DNA from: Marivita sp.
Lineage (GTDB): Bacteria; Pseudomonadota; Alphaproteobacteria; Rhodobacterales; Rhodobacteraceae
Length of the DNA stretch: 64,000 nucleotides
Reading direction: 5' to 3'
Assembly: GCF_020055635.1 (NCBI RefSeq)
Contig: NZ_JAIPUT010000002.1
Span: 62,001-126,000 of the forward strand
Below are positions 36,667-45,504 of this stretch, piece after piece. Numbering within the stretch: position 1 is the first letter of the stretch; each line of letters starts with the position of its first letter. The position numbers were made by a program, and so were the translations under genes. The notes below the pieces were generated by a model, which had not been told where the DNA came from, searched no databases, and saw only the letters and a list, made by a program, of their open reading frames with translations.

Positions 36667-37003
36667 AGGCATCATCTCCGACCGCGGATCCCGATATGCG
36701 GTCAGCGGCGGGCCGGCAGGTAGCCGCGACGCGGTGGACGCCTTTCTGAAGGCCCTCAAACGCGGCAAGAAATACGCCAAGGCCACGCACAACACCTGGG
36801 GTGTCGTGTTTTCCGATGGCACCCCGCTCAAGAACGATGACGGCGAAGGCGGGGCCGGGCAGATCATCCTGCAGATGCTCGAACGCGAAGGTCTGACCGA
36901 TCACGTGATCGTCGTCACGCGCTGGTACGGCGGCAAGCATCTGGGCGGCGACCGCTTTCGCCATGTTCAGGACTGCGTGCGCCATTACCTCGACAACGTT
37001 TAG
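36653..37003 (+). CDS. IMPACT/YigZ (UPF0029) N-terminal domain protein
   Basis: A 116-residue protein comprising only the UPF0029 domain: FLKALKRGKKYAKATHNTWGVVF, DDGEGGAGQIILQML and VIVVTRWYGGKHLGGDRFRHVQDCV. The usual bacterial YigZ is about 200 residues and carries a second domain, missing here. No frameshift is evident, since the stop is directly followed by dgkA. IMPACT-family proteins affect translational control in eukaryotes; the bacterial role is unclear. It overlaps the CII-like gene by 14 bases. Confidence 0.88.
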   Translation: MKQFEGIISDRGSRYAVSGGPAGSRDAVDAFLKALKRGKKYAKATHNTWGVVFSDGTPLKNDDGEGGAGQIILQMLEREGLTDHVIVVTRWYGGKHLGGDRFRHVQDCVRHYLDNV

Positions 37004-37013
37004 GGGCATGGCG

Positions 37014-37361
37014 ATGGTCTTTCTCACACGCCTCAAGGCGCGCTGCATCTGGTCGTGGTCCGGTGTCCTGGCGACATGGCGCAGCGAATACAGCTTTCGA
37101 AGCTGGGTCTGGGTCAATCTCGGCTCCGCACTGCTGGCTTTCGCGCTTCCCCTGACAGCGGCGGAACGTGCCCTGATCCTCGCCCTCGGGCTTCTGGTGC
37201 TGGCGGCCGAACTGCTGAATACCGCCATAGAAGACGCCGTCGACTATATCTCGACCGACGATCACCCCCTGGCAAAGCGCGCCAAGGACGCTGGCAGCGC
37301 CGGGGTCGCGGTGGCCGGGATCGCCGCCGGGGTCGCGTGGGTCGTTATTCTGATCGGCTGA
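37014..37361 (+). CDS. dgkA: diacylglycerol kinase
   Basis: A 115-residue integral membrane kinase of the DgkA family that recycles diacylglycerol to phosphatidic acid. It has three membrane segments and the signature AELLNTAIEDAVDYISTDDHPLAKRAKDAGSAGVAVA, containing the catalytic Glu and the Mg-binding Glu/Asp. The ATG at 37014 lies 7 bases after AGGGG; the ATG at 37008 is too close to that site. It ends overlapping the convergent DCC gene by 17 bases. Confidence 0.93.
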   Translation: MVFLTRLKARCIWSWSGVLATWRSEYSFRSWVWVNLGSALLAFALPLTAAERALILALGLLVLAAELLNTAIEDAVDYISTDDHPLAKRAKDAGSAGVAVAGIAAGVAWVVILIG

Positions 37362-37734
37362 CCGCGCGCGCCTTGCGCCGCAGGTGCCAGCGATAGATCA
37401 CCGGGGCCAGCACATGGTCATAGCCGAGCGACGCGACATGCCGGACCCCCGGAAGTCCAACCACCCCGGCCAGCCACCGGTATCGCGGCATCTCGCGCCA
37501 CAGCTCCAGAAAGGCGGGTATCCCGTCGTAAAGCTGCCCGTCGCGCAGCACATAAAGCCGGCGCGCCGCGCTGTCTTCGTCAATCCCCCAGGCAGCCCTT
37601 GCCGGTCCGTTCAGATCGTCGAACTGGATCGCCAGGCCGTTGTGCCTGGCATAGGCGGCATAGTGGTTGATCTCGAACGAACAGACGGGGCAGTCCTCGT
37701 TGTAAAGCACGCGGGTCTCGGGTGTGTCGGTCAT
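37345..37734 (-). CDS. DCC-family (DUF393) thiol-disulfide oxidoreductase-like protein
   Basis: A 129-residue thioredoxin-like protein. The family hallmark is VLYNEDCPVCSFEINHYA, with the D-C-x-x-C redox pair. It continues to IQFDDLN, RRLYVLRDGQLYDGIPAFLELWREMPRYRWLAGVVGLPGV and a basic C-terminal end (YRWHLRRKAR). The ATG at 37734 gives normal length; the longer open frame runs through repeat B antisense to rimO. Substrate unknown. Confidence 0.9.
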   Translation of the reverse strand: MTDTPETRVLYNEDCPVCSFEINHYAAYARHNGLAIQFDDLNGPARAAWGIDEDSAARRLYVLRDGQLYDGIPAFLELWREMPRYRWLAGVVGLPGVRHVASLGYDHVLAPVIYRWHLRRKARAVSRSE

Positions 37735-37800
37735 GGACAACAGGTAACGCGCGCTCGGAGCGTGGCAAGGCGTGGCGGGCACCCTGGCGCGGTCCCGATC

Positions 37801-37877
37801 TTCTCCGGTTCGCAAATATCCCGGGGGTTTGGGGGCAGAGCCCCCAACCGGTCGGATCGGGCGCAGCCTGATCCGAT
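37801..37877. repeat. hairpin-rich intergenic repeat, copy B
   Basis: Inverted relative to copy A at 25694. It holds TTCTCCGGTT, ATATCCCGGGGG, a G-run hairpin (TTGGGGGCAGAGCCCCCAA), CCGGTCGG and the terminal hairpin GGATCGGGCGCAGCCTGATCC. It sits between the DCC gene and the 3' end of rimO, and lacks the two middle hairpins of copy A. Confidence 0.75.
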
Positions 37878-37879
37878 GT

Positions 37880-39241
37880 CTAAAGCTGCCCCCAAAGATC
37901 GTATTCGCCCGCCTCGTCCACCTCGACCGACACGATCTCGCCAACCGACAGCCCATCGGTCCGGTCGTCGATGAAGAGATTCCCGTCGATCTCCGGCGCA
38001 TCGGCCTTGGTGCGGCAGGTGGCGACGCCGTCCTCGTCGATCTCGTCGATGATGACATCCATCCGCTGTCCGACCTTCGCCGCCAGCCTGGCCTCGGAAA
38101 TCGCCTGCGCCTTTTCCATGAACCGGTCCCAGCGCTCTTGCTTGACCTCTTCCGGAACATGATCGGGCAGCGCGTTCGAACGGGCCCCGGCGACGTTTTC
38201 GTACTGGAAACAGCCGACCCGATCCAGCTGTGCCTCGTCCATCCAGTCCAGAAGTGTCTGGAACTCGGCCTCGGTCTCACCGGGATAGCCCACGATGAAG
38301 GTCGAGCGCAGGGTGATGTCCGGACACACGTCGCGCCACGCCGCGATCTCGTCCAGCGTCCGCGCCGCCGCGGCAGGGCGGGCCATGCGCTTCAATGTCT
38401 CGGGATGGGCGTGCTGGAACGGGATGTCCAGGTAGGGCAACACCAGCCCTTCCGCCATAAGCGGCACCAACTCGCGCACATGCGGGTAGGGATAGACGTA
38501 ATGCATCCGCACCCACGCGCCCAGGCTGCCCAGATCGCGCGCAAGGGACAGGATCGGGAATTTCTCGTCCCGGTCCTTCCAGTCGGTACCATAGGCGGAC
38601 GTGTCCTGGCTGATCACCAGCAATTCCCGCACGCCGCTTTCCACCAGCTTTTCCGCCTCGCGCAGCACCGCCTTGGCCGGACGCGAGGTCAGCAGCCCGC
38701 GCATGTCGGGGATGATGCAGAACTTGCACTTGTGATTGCAGCCCTCGGAAATCTTCAGATAGCTGTAATGCCGCGGCGTCAGGCTCACACCCGAGGCGGG
38801 CAGCAGGTCGACAAACGGATCGGGCGACGGCGGCACGGCGGCATGCACCGCGTCCAACACCTGCTCGTATTGATGCGGGCCCGTGACCGCCAGCACGCGG
38901 GGATGCGCGCCTGTGATGTAGTCCGGCTCCGCCCCCAGGCAGCCTGTCACGATCACCCGGCCATTCTCGGACAGCGCCTCGCCGATGGCATCAAGGCTTT
39001 CGGCCTTGGCGGAATCGAGAAACCCGCAGGTGTTCACGATCACCGCATCCGCGCCGGAATAATCCGGGCTGATCCCGTAGCCTTCGGCGCGCAACCGCGT
39101 CAGGATGCGTTCGCTGTCCACCAGCGCCTTGGGGCATCCAAGCGATACCATGCCGATCGTCGGCTGACCGGAGCGGGGCGCATCGGCGATCCGGGCCGCA
39201 GGGGCCAGATCGGGGCGCAGGGACGGGGGGTTCTGTGACAT
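37880..39241 (-). CDS. rimO: ribosomal protein S12 methylthiotransferase RimO
   Basis: A radical-SAM enzyme that adds a methylthio group to an Asp of ribosomal protein S12. The 453-residue protein has the N-terminal UPF0004 domain ([44 protein letters not shown]) with its three Cys, the radical-SAM cluster [18 protein letters not shown], and a C-terminal TRAM domain. [12 protein letters not shown] and [11 protein letters not shown] are RimO-type, unlike the MtaB gene at 42632. An ATG at 39250 is also possible, adding three residues. Confidence 0.96.
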   Translation of the reverse strand: MSQNPPSLRPDLAPAARIADAPRSGQPTIGMVSLGCPKALVDSERILTRLRAEGYGISPDYSGADAVIVNTCGFLDSAKAESLDAIGEALSENGRVIVTGCLGAEPDYITGAHPRVLAVTGPHQYEQVLDAVHAAVPPSPDPFVDLLPASGVSLTPRHYSYLKISEGCNHKCKFCIIPDMRGLLTSRPAKAVLREAEKLVESGVRELLVISQDTSAYGTDWKDRDEKFPILSLARDLGSLGAWVRMHYVYPYPHVRELVPLMAEGLVLPYLDIPFQHAHPETLKRMARPAAAARTLDEIAAWRDVCPDITLRSTFIVGYPGETEAEFQTLLDWMDEAQLDRVGCFQYENVAGARSNALPDHVPEEVKQERWDRFMEKAQAISEARLAAKVGQRMDVIIDEIDEDGVATCRTKADAPEIDGNLFIDDRTDGLSVGEIVSVEVDEAGEYDLWGQL

Positions 39242-39429
39242 GAGCGGCATATAATGCGTTGCACCCGACTGCGAAAGCCCAGATCAACATCCTGCCCCCG
39301 CCTGTGCTGCCGCCTTGAACCTGCCGGAGGTCTGGTGACCGGACCGGCGCGTGGACGCGCAGCGTTGCAATGGGGCAGTGAACCTGCGGGCGGCCTGACC
39401 GTCCACAGGTTCGCAAAAGCTCCGGGCGC

Positions 39430-40008
39430 TCAGCGCCGGCGGTCGCGCCGCGAGCTCATCGGCTGGAACGCGACGCCGACATGGGCCTCGCAATAGGGTT
39501 TGCCCTGCTGGACGGGCAGGCCGCAGAACCAGAAATCCGGCGTTGCCGGATCGCCGACAGGCCATTTGCAGGTCCGTTCGGTCAGTTCCATCAATGTCAG
39601 TTTCTTGGCCTTCTTCTCCACAGCATTCACCTTTGCGAGCGCCTCTGGACTGATTTCATTGGCCGAAGGCTGCGGCGGCAGAGGCTGACCCGCCGGAATG
39701 ATCTGCTTGCGCGGATTGGGCGGTGGCGTCGCGGATTTCGTTTCCATAATGACCTCGGGTTTTGCCGGTTTCGACGGGGCGGGCTTCGGTGCCGCCTTGG
39801 GCTTGACCACTTCGGGCTTGGCCGCCGGCTTCGGCTCCGGCTTGGCGGTGCCGGCCGCGCCGGCACGGTTCGACAGCCCCAGGCGGTGCACCTTTCCGAT
39901 CACGGCATTGCGGGTCACCCCGCCCAGTTCCTTGGCGATCTGGCTGGCCGACTGGCCTTCGCCCCACATCTTCTTCAACAGCTCTACACGTTCATCGGTC
40001 CAGGACAT
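39430..40008 (-). CDS. gcrA: GcrA cell-cycle regulator
   Basis: GcrA is an alphaproteobacterial transcription factor that works with sigma-70 RNA polymerase at CcrM-methylated GANTC promoters. The 192-residue protein begins MSWTDERVELLKKMWGEGQSASQIAKELGGVTRNAVIGKVHRLGLSNR, the DNA-binding signature. A low-complexity Pro/Lys/Ala linker (about residues 55-105) leads to the C-terminal polymerase-binding part LTERTCKWPVGDPATPDFWFCGLPVQQGKPYCEAHVGVAFQP. All key features are intact. Confidence 0.97.
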   Translation of the reverse strand: MSWTDERVELLKKMWGEGQSASQIAKELGGVTRNAVIGKVHRLGLSNRAGAAGTAKPEPKPAAKPEVVKPKAAPKPAPSKPAKPEVIMETKSATPPPNPRKQIIPAGQPLPPQPSANEISPEALAKVNAVEKKAKKLTLMELTERTCKWPVGDPATPDFWFCGLPVQQGKPYCEAHVGVAFQPMSSRRDRRR

Positions 40009-40129
40009 CTCTCGCCCTCCATCAAAAAGAGCGGCCGTTTGCGTTGGCCGCCCGAAATCTCTAAGTCGCTCCTTATTCTAATCATGCGCGGACGAGTTAC
40101 AACCCGCGCCGACAGGCAAGAGGGCAGCA

Positions 40130-40939
40130 ATGCAGCAGACAGGGCAGATGATCGCACATGAACGCCGTTTCGGACGGGTGAACTGGCTGGGGCTCTATAC
40201 GCTGGGCCAGCGCGAGATCCTTCGCTTCATGAATGTCTGGACCCAGACGCTGCTGGCCCCGCTGGTCACCGCCGGTCTGTTCCTGCTGATCTTCACCATC
40301 GCCATCGGCCCGCGCCGCGGCGACGTGATGGGCGTGGGCTTCACCACGTTCATTGCACCGGGCATCCTGATGATGACGGTGATCCAGAACGCCTTTGCCA
40401 ACACTTCGTCCTCGATCGTGGTCGCGAAGGTGCAGGGCAATATCGTCGATACGCTGATGCCGCCGCTCTCGGCCGGTGAACTGGTGCTGGGGTACCTCGC
40501 CGGGGGCGTGGCGCGCGGGCTGCTGGTGGCTGTCGCGATCGCCGTGGCGCTCTGGGTGTTTCTGGGCATCGTGCCGCAGCACCCGCTCGCGGCGCTCTAT
40601 TTCGTCATCATCGGGGCGGCGCTCTTGTCGGGGATCGGCATGGTCGCGGGCATCTATGCCGAAAAGTTCGACCAGATGGCCGCGATCACCAATTTCATCG
40701 TCACGCCGCTCGCCTTCCTGTCGGGCACGTTCTACTCGGTCGAGGCGCTGCCGCCGCTGCTCAACGACATCACCCATGCCAACCCGATCTTCTACCTGAT
40801 CGACGGGGTGCGCTGGGGCATGATCGGCGTGTCCGACAGCAGCCCGCTTCTGGGCGCGGTGATCGCCCTTCTCAGCACGGTGGCGATCAATCTCGTGGCG
40901 TGGTCATTTTTCCGACGGGGCTACCGGCTGAAGGCCTGA
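40130..40939 (+). CDS. ABC-2 type transporter permease
   Basis: A 269-residue permease with six hydrophobic segments, of the NodJ/YadH type. Motifs: GLYTLGQREILRFMNVWTQTLLAPLVTAGLFLLIF, FIAPGILMMTVIQNAFANTSSSIVVAKVQGNIVDTLMPPLSAGELVLGYLAGGV, and LAFLSGTFYSVEALPPLLNDITHANPIFYLIDGVRWGMIG. Such exporters pair with a separate ATPase, which is not adjacent. A second ATG at 40148 would trim 6 residues. Its end overlaps the convergent DMT gene by 53 bases. Confidence 0.92.
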   Translation: MQQTGQMIAHERRFGRVNWLGLYTLGQREILRFMNVWTQTLLAPLVTAGLFLLIFTIAIGPRRGDVMGVGFTTFIAPGILMMTVIQNAFANTSSSIVVAKVQGNIVDTLMPPLSAGELVLGYLAGGVARGLLVAVAIAVALWVFLGIVPQHPLAALYFVIIGAALLSGIGMVAGIYAEKFDQMAAITNFIVTPLAFLSGTFYSVEALPPLLNDITHANPIFYLIDGVRWGMIGVSDSSPLLGAVIALLSTVAINLVAWSFFRRGYRLKA

Positions 40940-41810
40940 TCCGGCCCTCGCGCCACATCAGGAGACCCGCGCCGCCAAGGATGATCAACGTCCCGATGAC
41001 CGAGATTGCATCGGGCCGAACGCCGAACACGACGAAATCGTAAAGCGCCGCAAAGACCAGCGTGGCATAGAAGAACGGCCCGACAAAGCTTGCATCGGCG
41101 CGGGCCAGCGCGTTGATGAAACAGGTCTGCGCCGAGGCCATCAACAGCCCGATCCCGGCCAGCGCCAGCCATTGCTCGGGGGTCGGTGCGATCCATACCC
41201 AGACCGCCGCGGCAGAGGCGATGCCGACCCCGATCACGTTGTTGACCAGCAGGATCTGCAGCGGCCCTTCGCGCCCTGTCAGGCGCTTCATCACGATCAC
41301 CTCGCAGCCAAGCGCCAGCGCCGCCCCGACCGCCAGAAGCGCTGCGGGCTGAAACGCCGCCGGTGTCGGGCGCAGCAGGATCATCGCGCCGCAGAGCGCA
41401 ATCGCCGCCGCCGAAAGCCGCACCGGCCCGACCCGTTCGCCCAGCAGCGGGATCGCCAGCAGCAATCCGATCACCGGGTTCAGGAAGCTGATCGCGGTGG
41501 CGTCCGACAGAGGGATGAAGGCCGCGGCGGCAAACATCAACGTGACGCCGCCCCAGCCGAACGCCACCCGCAGCGTATGCGTGGGCCAGGCCACCTGGGT
41601 AAACCTCAACCGCATCGCCAATGCCGCCACGGCAAAGGCCAGAAACGCAAAGACAAAGCGTCCCTGGCTGATCTGCAGCGGATTGAGCGCCGGTCCAAGC
41701 GCGTCGGTTCCCAGCATTTTGGCGAGCAAGGTGGTTCCCGCCACAAAGGCCGAAGCCAGCAGCGTCAGCAGCGCGGCAAGAAGCGGATTCTGGGCCTTGG
41801 GCACGAACAT
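40887..41810 (-). CDS. EamA/DMT-superfamily transporter
   Basis: A 307-residue ten-helix transporter with two EamA repeats (SAFVAGTTLLAKML, FIPLSDATAISFLNPVIGLLLAIPLLGERVGPVRLSAAAIALCGAMILLRP; then SAQTCFINALARADASFVGPFFYATLVFAALYDFVVFG). The PLSDATAISFLNPV motif is typical of the RhaT/S-adenosylmethionine carrier-like DMT subgroup. It is distinct from the DMT protein at 3269. The C-terminal 53 bases overlap the convergent ABC-2 permease gene. Confidence 0.92.
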   Translation of the reverse strand: MFVPKAQNPLLAALLTLLASAFVAGTTLLAKMLGTDALGPALNPLQISQGRFVFAFLAFAVAALAMRLRFTQVAWPTHTLRVAFGWGGVTLMFAAAAFIPLSDATAISFLNPVIGLLLAIPLLGERVGPVRLSAAAIALCGAMILLRPTPAAFQPAALLAVGAALALGCEVIVMKRLTGREGPLQILLVNNVIGVGIASAAAVWVWIAPTPEQWLALAGIGLLMASAQTCFINALARADASFVGPFFYATLVFAALYDFVVFGVRPDAISVIGTLIILGGAGLLMWREGRIRPSAGSPVGKMTTPRD

Positions 41811-41845
41811 GGCCCAGCCATGATCGGCTTTTCACGCAAAGGCAA

Positions 41846-42541
41846 TCACGCGCTGCGTGTCGGTACAATCTGTTGAACGATCCCGACGAGGATCAGGTAG
41901 ACAGAGGTGGCGATCAGACCCCAATGCGCCCAGCTTTCGGGATGGAAATCCACCCAGGCCGCCCAGCCCGCGAAAAACGTCCAGGCCAGCGCGATCGGCA
42001 GCGACACGCCGCGCCAGCGTTCGGTCCGCACCGGGTGAATGAACTTGAGCGGCAGGAACATCGCCACCGACAAAAGCGCGACCAGCGTCAGCGAGACCCA
42101 GAAATTTGGCTCGATCGCGAACAGCACCAGCACAAGCATGTTCCAGCAGCCGGGAAAGCCGTGGAACGAATTGTCCGACGTCTTCATCCGGCTGTCGGCG
42201 AAATACAAGGCCGAGGCGAATGTGATCACGATGATCGCGAACCACCCCATCCAGCCGGGCAAAAGCCCCGACTGGAACAGCGCAAAGGCCGGGATGAACA
42301 CATAGGTCAGGTAGTCGATGATCAGGTCGAGCAGCACACCGTCGAACCTTGGTGCGTTCACCTTCACGTCGTATTTGCGCGCCAACGGGCCGTCGATCCC
42401 GTCCACGGCAAAGGCCACGACAAGCCACAGGAACATGATCGACCAGTCTTCCTGGGCCGCTGCCAGCAGCGCAAGCATGGCAAAGACGGCCCCCGTGGCG
42501 GTCAGAAGATGGACAAGCAGGGCGCGGGACTGATCGGTCAT
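41846..42541 (-). CDS. pcs: phosphatidylcholine synthase
   Basis: Pcs condenses choline with CDP-diacylglycerol directly to phosphatidylcholine, a route typical of alphaproteobacteria. The 231-residue membrane protein has the CDP-alcohol phosphotransferase motif in the Pcs variant, VDGIDGPLARKYDVKVNAPRFDGVLLDLIIDYLTYVF, followed by several helices and FADSRMKTSDNSFHGFPGCWN. The ATG at 42541 is used, since an upstream TTG has no support. It lies 36 bases downstream of the DMT gene's start region on the same strand, so they may be co-transcribed. Confidence 0.93.
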   Translation of the reverse strand: MTDQSRALLVHLLTATGAVFAMLALLAAAQEDWSIMFLWLVVAFAVDGIDGPLARKYDVKVNAPRFDGVLLDLIIDYLTYVFIPAFALFQSGLLPGWMGWFAIIVITFASALYFADSRMKTSDNSFHGFPGCWNMLVLVLFAIEPNFWVSLTLVALLSVAMFLPLKFIHPVRTERWRGVSLPIALAWTFFAGWAAWVDFHPESWAHWGLIATSVYLILVGIVQQIVPTRSA

Positions 42542-42631
42542 TTCGCGGTTTTGGCCCAATTTGCCGGGAGGCGCAACGCACGCTCCACGGATCGGCGGGT
42601 CGAGTGCCTCGCCCGAGGCGACCTGTCGCCG

Positions 42632-43885
42632 CTACGCAACGAGGTGCTGCCCGTCCTGCCCGGTGATCGTCGCGCTGACGATCCGGCCGACCGGCTGCTC
42701 CTTGGCAAAGCGGACTTCGGTGAATTGCTCGGTCCGGCCCATACCGGGAGATTCCATCAGGATACGATGCGCGCGGCCCTGCTGGTCGTGCAGGTGACGG
42801 CGCACGGCGGCCTCTCCGGCGGCGCGCAACCTTGCCGCGCGGTCCTTGATCGCTCGGCCGTCCACCGGCGGCATCCGCGCAGCGGGCGTGCCTTCGCGCG
42901 GCGAATAGGGAAAGACGTGCAGCCATGTCAGCTTGCACTCTTCGACCAGCTTCAGAGAATTCTCGAAATGCGCCTCGGTCTCGGTCGGGAACCCGGCGAT
43001 GATATCGGCCCCGAACGTCATGTCAGGCCGCAGCGCGCGCGCCTCTTCGGCAAAGCGGATCGCATCGTCGCGCAGGTGCCGCCGCTTCATCCGCTTGAGG
43101 ATCAGGTCGTCGCCATGCTGCAGGCTCAGGTGCAGATGCGGCATCAGGCGCGGCTCGGTCGCGATGGCCTGCATCAGGTTCTCGTCCACTTCGATGCTGT
43201 CGATGGAACTGATCCGCAGGCGCGGCAGGTCGGGCACCAGCTTGAGGATGCGCATGACCAGATCGCCCAGCTTCGGCTGCGCGGGCAGGTCCGCGCCCCA
43301 GCTTGTCAGGTCCACGCCGGTCAGCACCACCTCGTTGAAGCCCTTGTCCACCAGCCGCTTGATCTGATCGACGATCACGCCCGCAGGCACCGACCGCGAA
43401 TTGCCGCGACCGTAGGGGATGATGCAGAAGGTACAGCGGTGATCGCAGCCGTTCTGAACCTGCACGTAAGCGCGGGATCGCGTGCCGAACCCGTCGATCA
43501 GGTGCTGCGCGGTTTCCGTCACCGACATGATGTCATTGACCTGCACCGCCTCGGTCTGCCCGATGAAATCGGCAGCCAGCCCAGCCCACGTGTCCGGCGT
43601 CATCTTTTCGGTATTGCCGATCACCGCGTCGACCTCTTCCATCCGGGCAAAGGTCTCCGGTTCGGTCTGCGCGGCACATCCGGTCACGATCAGCCTGGCA
43701 TCCGGGTTTTCCCGCCGCAGCTTGCGGATCTCCTGCCGCGCCTTGCGCACCGCTTCGGCGGTCACCGCGCATGTGTTGACGATCACCGCATTCTCAAGCC
43801 CCGCCTGCGCGGCAAGGTCCTTCATCGCCTCGGTCTCGTAGGCATTGAGCCTGCAGCCGAGCGTGGTGAACTTCGGCGCGCTCAT
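42632..43885 (-). CDS. mtaB: tRNA (N6-threonylcarbamoyladenosine(37)-C2)-methylthiotransferase MtaB
   Basis: A 417-residue radical-SAM methylthiotransferase that converts t6A to ms2t6A at tRNA position 37. Motifs: [55 protein letters not shown] (the UPF0004 Cys), and the radical-SAM cluster [28 protein letters not shown] and QNGCD are MtaB-type, not MiaB or RimO. The ATG at 43885 overlaps the dapF stop by 4 bases, so dapF-mtaB is a coupled pair. Confidence 0.95.
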   Translation of the reverse strand: MSAPKFTTLGCRLNAYETEAMKDLAAQAGLENAVIVNTCAVTAEAVRKARQEIRKLRRENPDARLIVTGCAAQTEPETFARMEEVDAVIGNTEKMTPDTWAGLAADFIGQTEAVQVNDIMSVTETAQHLIDGFGTRSRAYVQVQNGCDHRCTFCIIPYGRGNSRSVPAGVIVDQIKRLVDKGFNEVVLTGVDLTSWGADLPAQPKLGDLVMRILKLVPDLPRLRISSIDSIEVDENLMQAIATEPRLMPHLHLSLQHGDDLILKRMKRRHLRDDAIRFAEEARALRPDMTFGADIIAGFPTETEAHFENSLKLVEECKLTWLHVFPYSPREGTPAARMPPVDGRAIKDRAARLRAAGEAAVRRHLHDQQGRAHRILMESPGMGRTEQFTEVRFAKEQPVGRIVSATITGQDGQHLVA

Positions 43886-44718
43886 GTGACCTGCTCCAGC
43901 CAGTCCGCCGTGAAATTGCCCGAGAACACATGCGCCGTCGGCCCGGTCATCCAAACGCCATCGTCGCGCCAGTCGATCTCGATCCGCCCGCCGTCAAGGT
44001 CGATGCTCACGCGCCGCCCGGTCAAACCACGCCGGGCCGCCGCAACAGCCGTGGCACAGGACGACGACCCGGAGGCCAGCGTCACACCGACACCGCGTTC
44101 CCAGACCCGCATCCGCAGATGGTTCTCGCCAATGACACTGGCAAACTGCACATTGGTCCGCTGCGGATAGAGCGGATGACGCTCGATCTCGGCGCCGCGT
44201 GCTTCAAGCTCCACTGATTCGGCGTCCTCGACAAAGAAGGTGCAATGCGGATTGCCCATGCCGGTCGCGGTCGGCGCGCCCTCGATGGGCAACTCCAGCG
44301 TATCCATCTCGCGCGCCAAAGGCACTTCGTCCCAGCGTACCTGCGGCTGGCCCATGTTGACCGATGTCAGCCCGCCGCCCGAATCCCGTGCCAGCAAGCG
44401 CCCGCGCTCGGTGGTCAACACCACCTCCGCCGCGCCGGACCCGTCCATCAGGTACCGCGCGATGCAGCGGGTTGCATTGCCGCAGGCCCCGGCGGTCGTC
44501 CCATCCGCGTTGTAGAAAACCAGCCGCGCATCGGCCTCGCCGTCGCCCGGCTCGATGAGGGCAAGCTGGTCGAATCCGACCCCCCGGTGCCGATCCCCGA
44601 TGGCCTGCGCCAGCGCCGCCGTCATGCGCACCGACCGCGCACGGCCATCCAGCACGACAAAATCATTGCCGAGCCCGTGCATCTTCATGAAGGGAAAGTC
44701 ATCCAGGGCGGTCATCAT
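43882..44718 (-). CDS. dapF: diaminopimelate epimerase with Ser at the second catalytic Cys
   Basis: DapF interconverts LL- and meso-diaminopimelate for lysine and peptidoglycan synthesis. The 278-residue protein has [41 protein letters not shown] with the first catalytic Cys 79, and [13 protein letters not shown]. The second Cys, normally in ACGxG, is Ser 216 here (TLASGSSSC, codon TCC at 44071-44073). Either this lineage uses Ser or activity is altered. The start may be 44718 or the adjacent ATG at 44715. mtaB overlaps its stop, forming an operon. Confidence 0.95.
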   Translation of the reverse strand: MMTALDDFPFMKMHGLGNDFVVLDGRARSVRMTAALAQAIGDRHRGVGFDQLALIEPGDGEADARLVFYNADGTTAGACGNATRCIARYLMDGSGAAEVVLTTERGRLLARDSGGGLTSVNMGQPQVRWDEVPLAREMDTLELPIEGAPTATGMGNPHCTFFVEDAESVELEARGAEIERHPLYPQRTNVQFASVIGENHLRMRVWERGVGVTLASGSSSCATAVAAARRGLTGRRVSIDLDGGRIEIDWRDDGVWMTGPTAHVFSGNFTADWLEQVT

Positions 44719-44857
44719 GGCCGCGCATATACGCCCCTCCGATGCATCTTTCCAGTGGGCCGCAACAAAGCGCCTGCGGCATTCTGGAAGTTCGTTGCGG
44801 ATTGTGCCGTTTTGGGGGTTGACCGCAATCCACCCTCTTTCTAGACAGCGCGCCAGT

Positions 44858-44933
44858 GGGCCGTTAGCTCAGTTGGTAGAGCAACTGACTTTTAATCAGT
44901 GGGTCGCAGGTTCGAATCCTGCACGGCTCACCA
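44858..44933 (+). tRNA. tRNA-Lys (anticodon TTT)
   Basis: A complete cloverleaf including encoded CCA: acceptor GGGCCGT / ACGGCTC, D stem GCTC/GAGC, anticodon stem ACTGA/TCAGT around loop CTTTTAA with anticodon TTT at 44891-44893, and the T arm with GGTTCGAATCC. Conserved TAGCTCAG and GTTCGAATC are present. Confidence 0.98.
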
Positions 44934-45093
44934 CTGATCCTCCAGGGAATATCCCAACCATAGGCGCGCCGCGGATGGCGAAGCCCTTGGGAAGGTTCGT
45001 CAAATCGATTGCTGTCCCGGCGTCGTCGTCCGGGCCTGCCGTGTCGGTGCAAAGCGGTGCTTCGTGCCCGGCCCGGACTGTCGGGACGCCAGC

Positions 45094-45483
45094 TTATAGC
45101 ATCTCGTGCTCTTCAAGGACCTTGCGGGCGCTGCGCAGGCATTCATGGGCTTGCGGGACTCCGCAATAGATCGCCACAACGTGACAGATCGCGCGGATTT
45201 CCCCAAGGCTGACACCGTTGTTGATCGCGCCGCGACAGTGCAGTTCCCATTCATGCATCTTGCCCAATGCGCCCAGCATGGCGAGGTTCATCATGCTGCG
45301 CGTCTTCGGGTCGATCGCGTCATCGCCCCAGCCGAAGCCCCAGCACCAGGCGGTCATCGCCTCCTGGAAGGGCCGCGTCAGGTCGTCCGCCGCATCGAGG
45401 CTCTGTTGCACATAGGCGTCGCCCAGCGTCGCCTTGCGGCGCTCGAGTCCCTTGTCGAACAGGTCGTCGTCGAAAGTTCCCAT
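45094..45483 (-). CDS. carboxymuconolactone decarboxylase (CMD) family protein
   Basis: A 129-residue AhpD/CMD-fold protein: MTAWCWGFGWGDDAIDPKTRSMMNLAMLGALGKMHEWELHCRGAINNGVSLGEIRAICHVVAIYCGVPQAHECLRSA. The LGKMHEWELHCRGAINNGVSLGEI block is the PcaC-type signature. PcaC acts in protocatechuate breakdown, but no pca genes are nearby. It lies 21 bases after the lysR gene on the same strand, so it probably ends the tctCBA-lysR operon. Real substrate unknown. Confidence 0.88.
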   Translation of the reverse strand: MGTFDDDLFDKGLERRKATLGDAYVQQSLDAADDLTRPFQEAMTAWCWGFGWGDDAIDPKTRSMMNLAMLGALGKMHEWELHCRGAINNGVSLGEIRAICHVVAIYCGVPQAHECLRSARKVLEEHEML

Positions 45484-45504
45484 CCTTGCTTCTCCTTTGT
45501 CGGG

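Noticed and set aside
39254..39565. Overlapping 80- and 93-residue frames near the 5' end of rimO and 3' end of gcrA
   Set aside because: They overlap real genes on one side and each other, with shadow composition and no start signals.
41873..44170. 765-residue plus-strand frame
   Set aside because: Antisense to pcs, mtaB and dapF, which have full family motifs on the minus strand.
44934..45093. Search for an integrated element next to tRNA-Lys
   Set aside because: tRNA 3' ends are common integration sites, but no integrase, no repeat of the tRNA end and no change of gene style is seen downstream.
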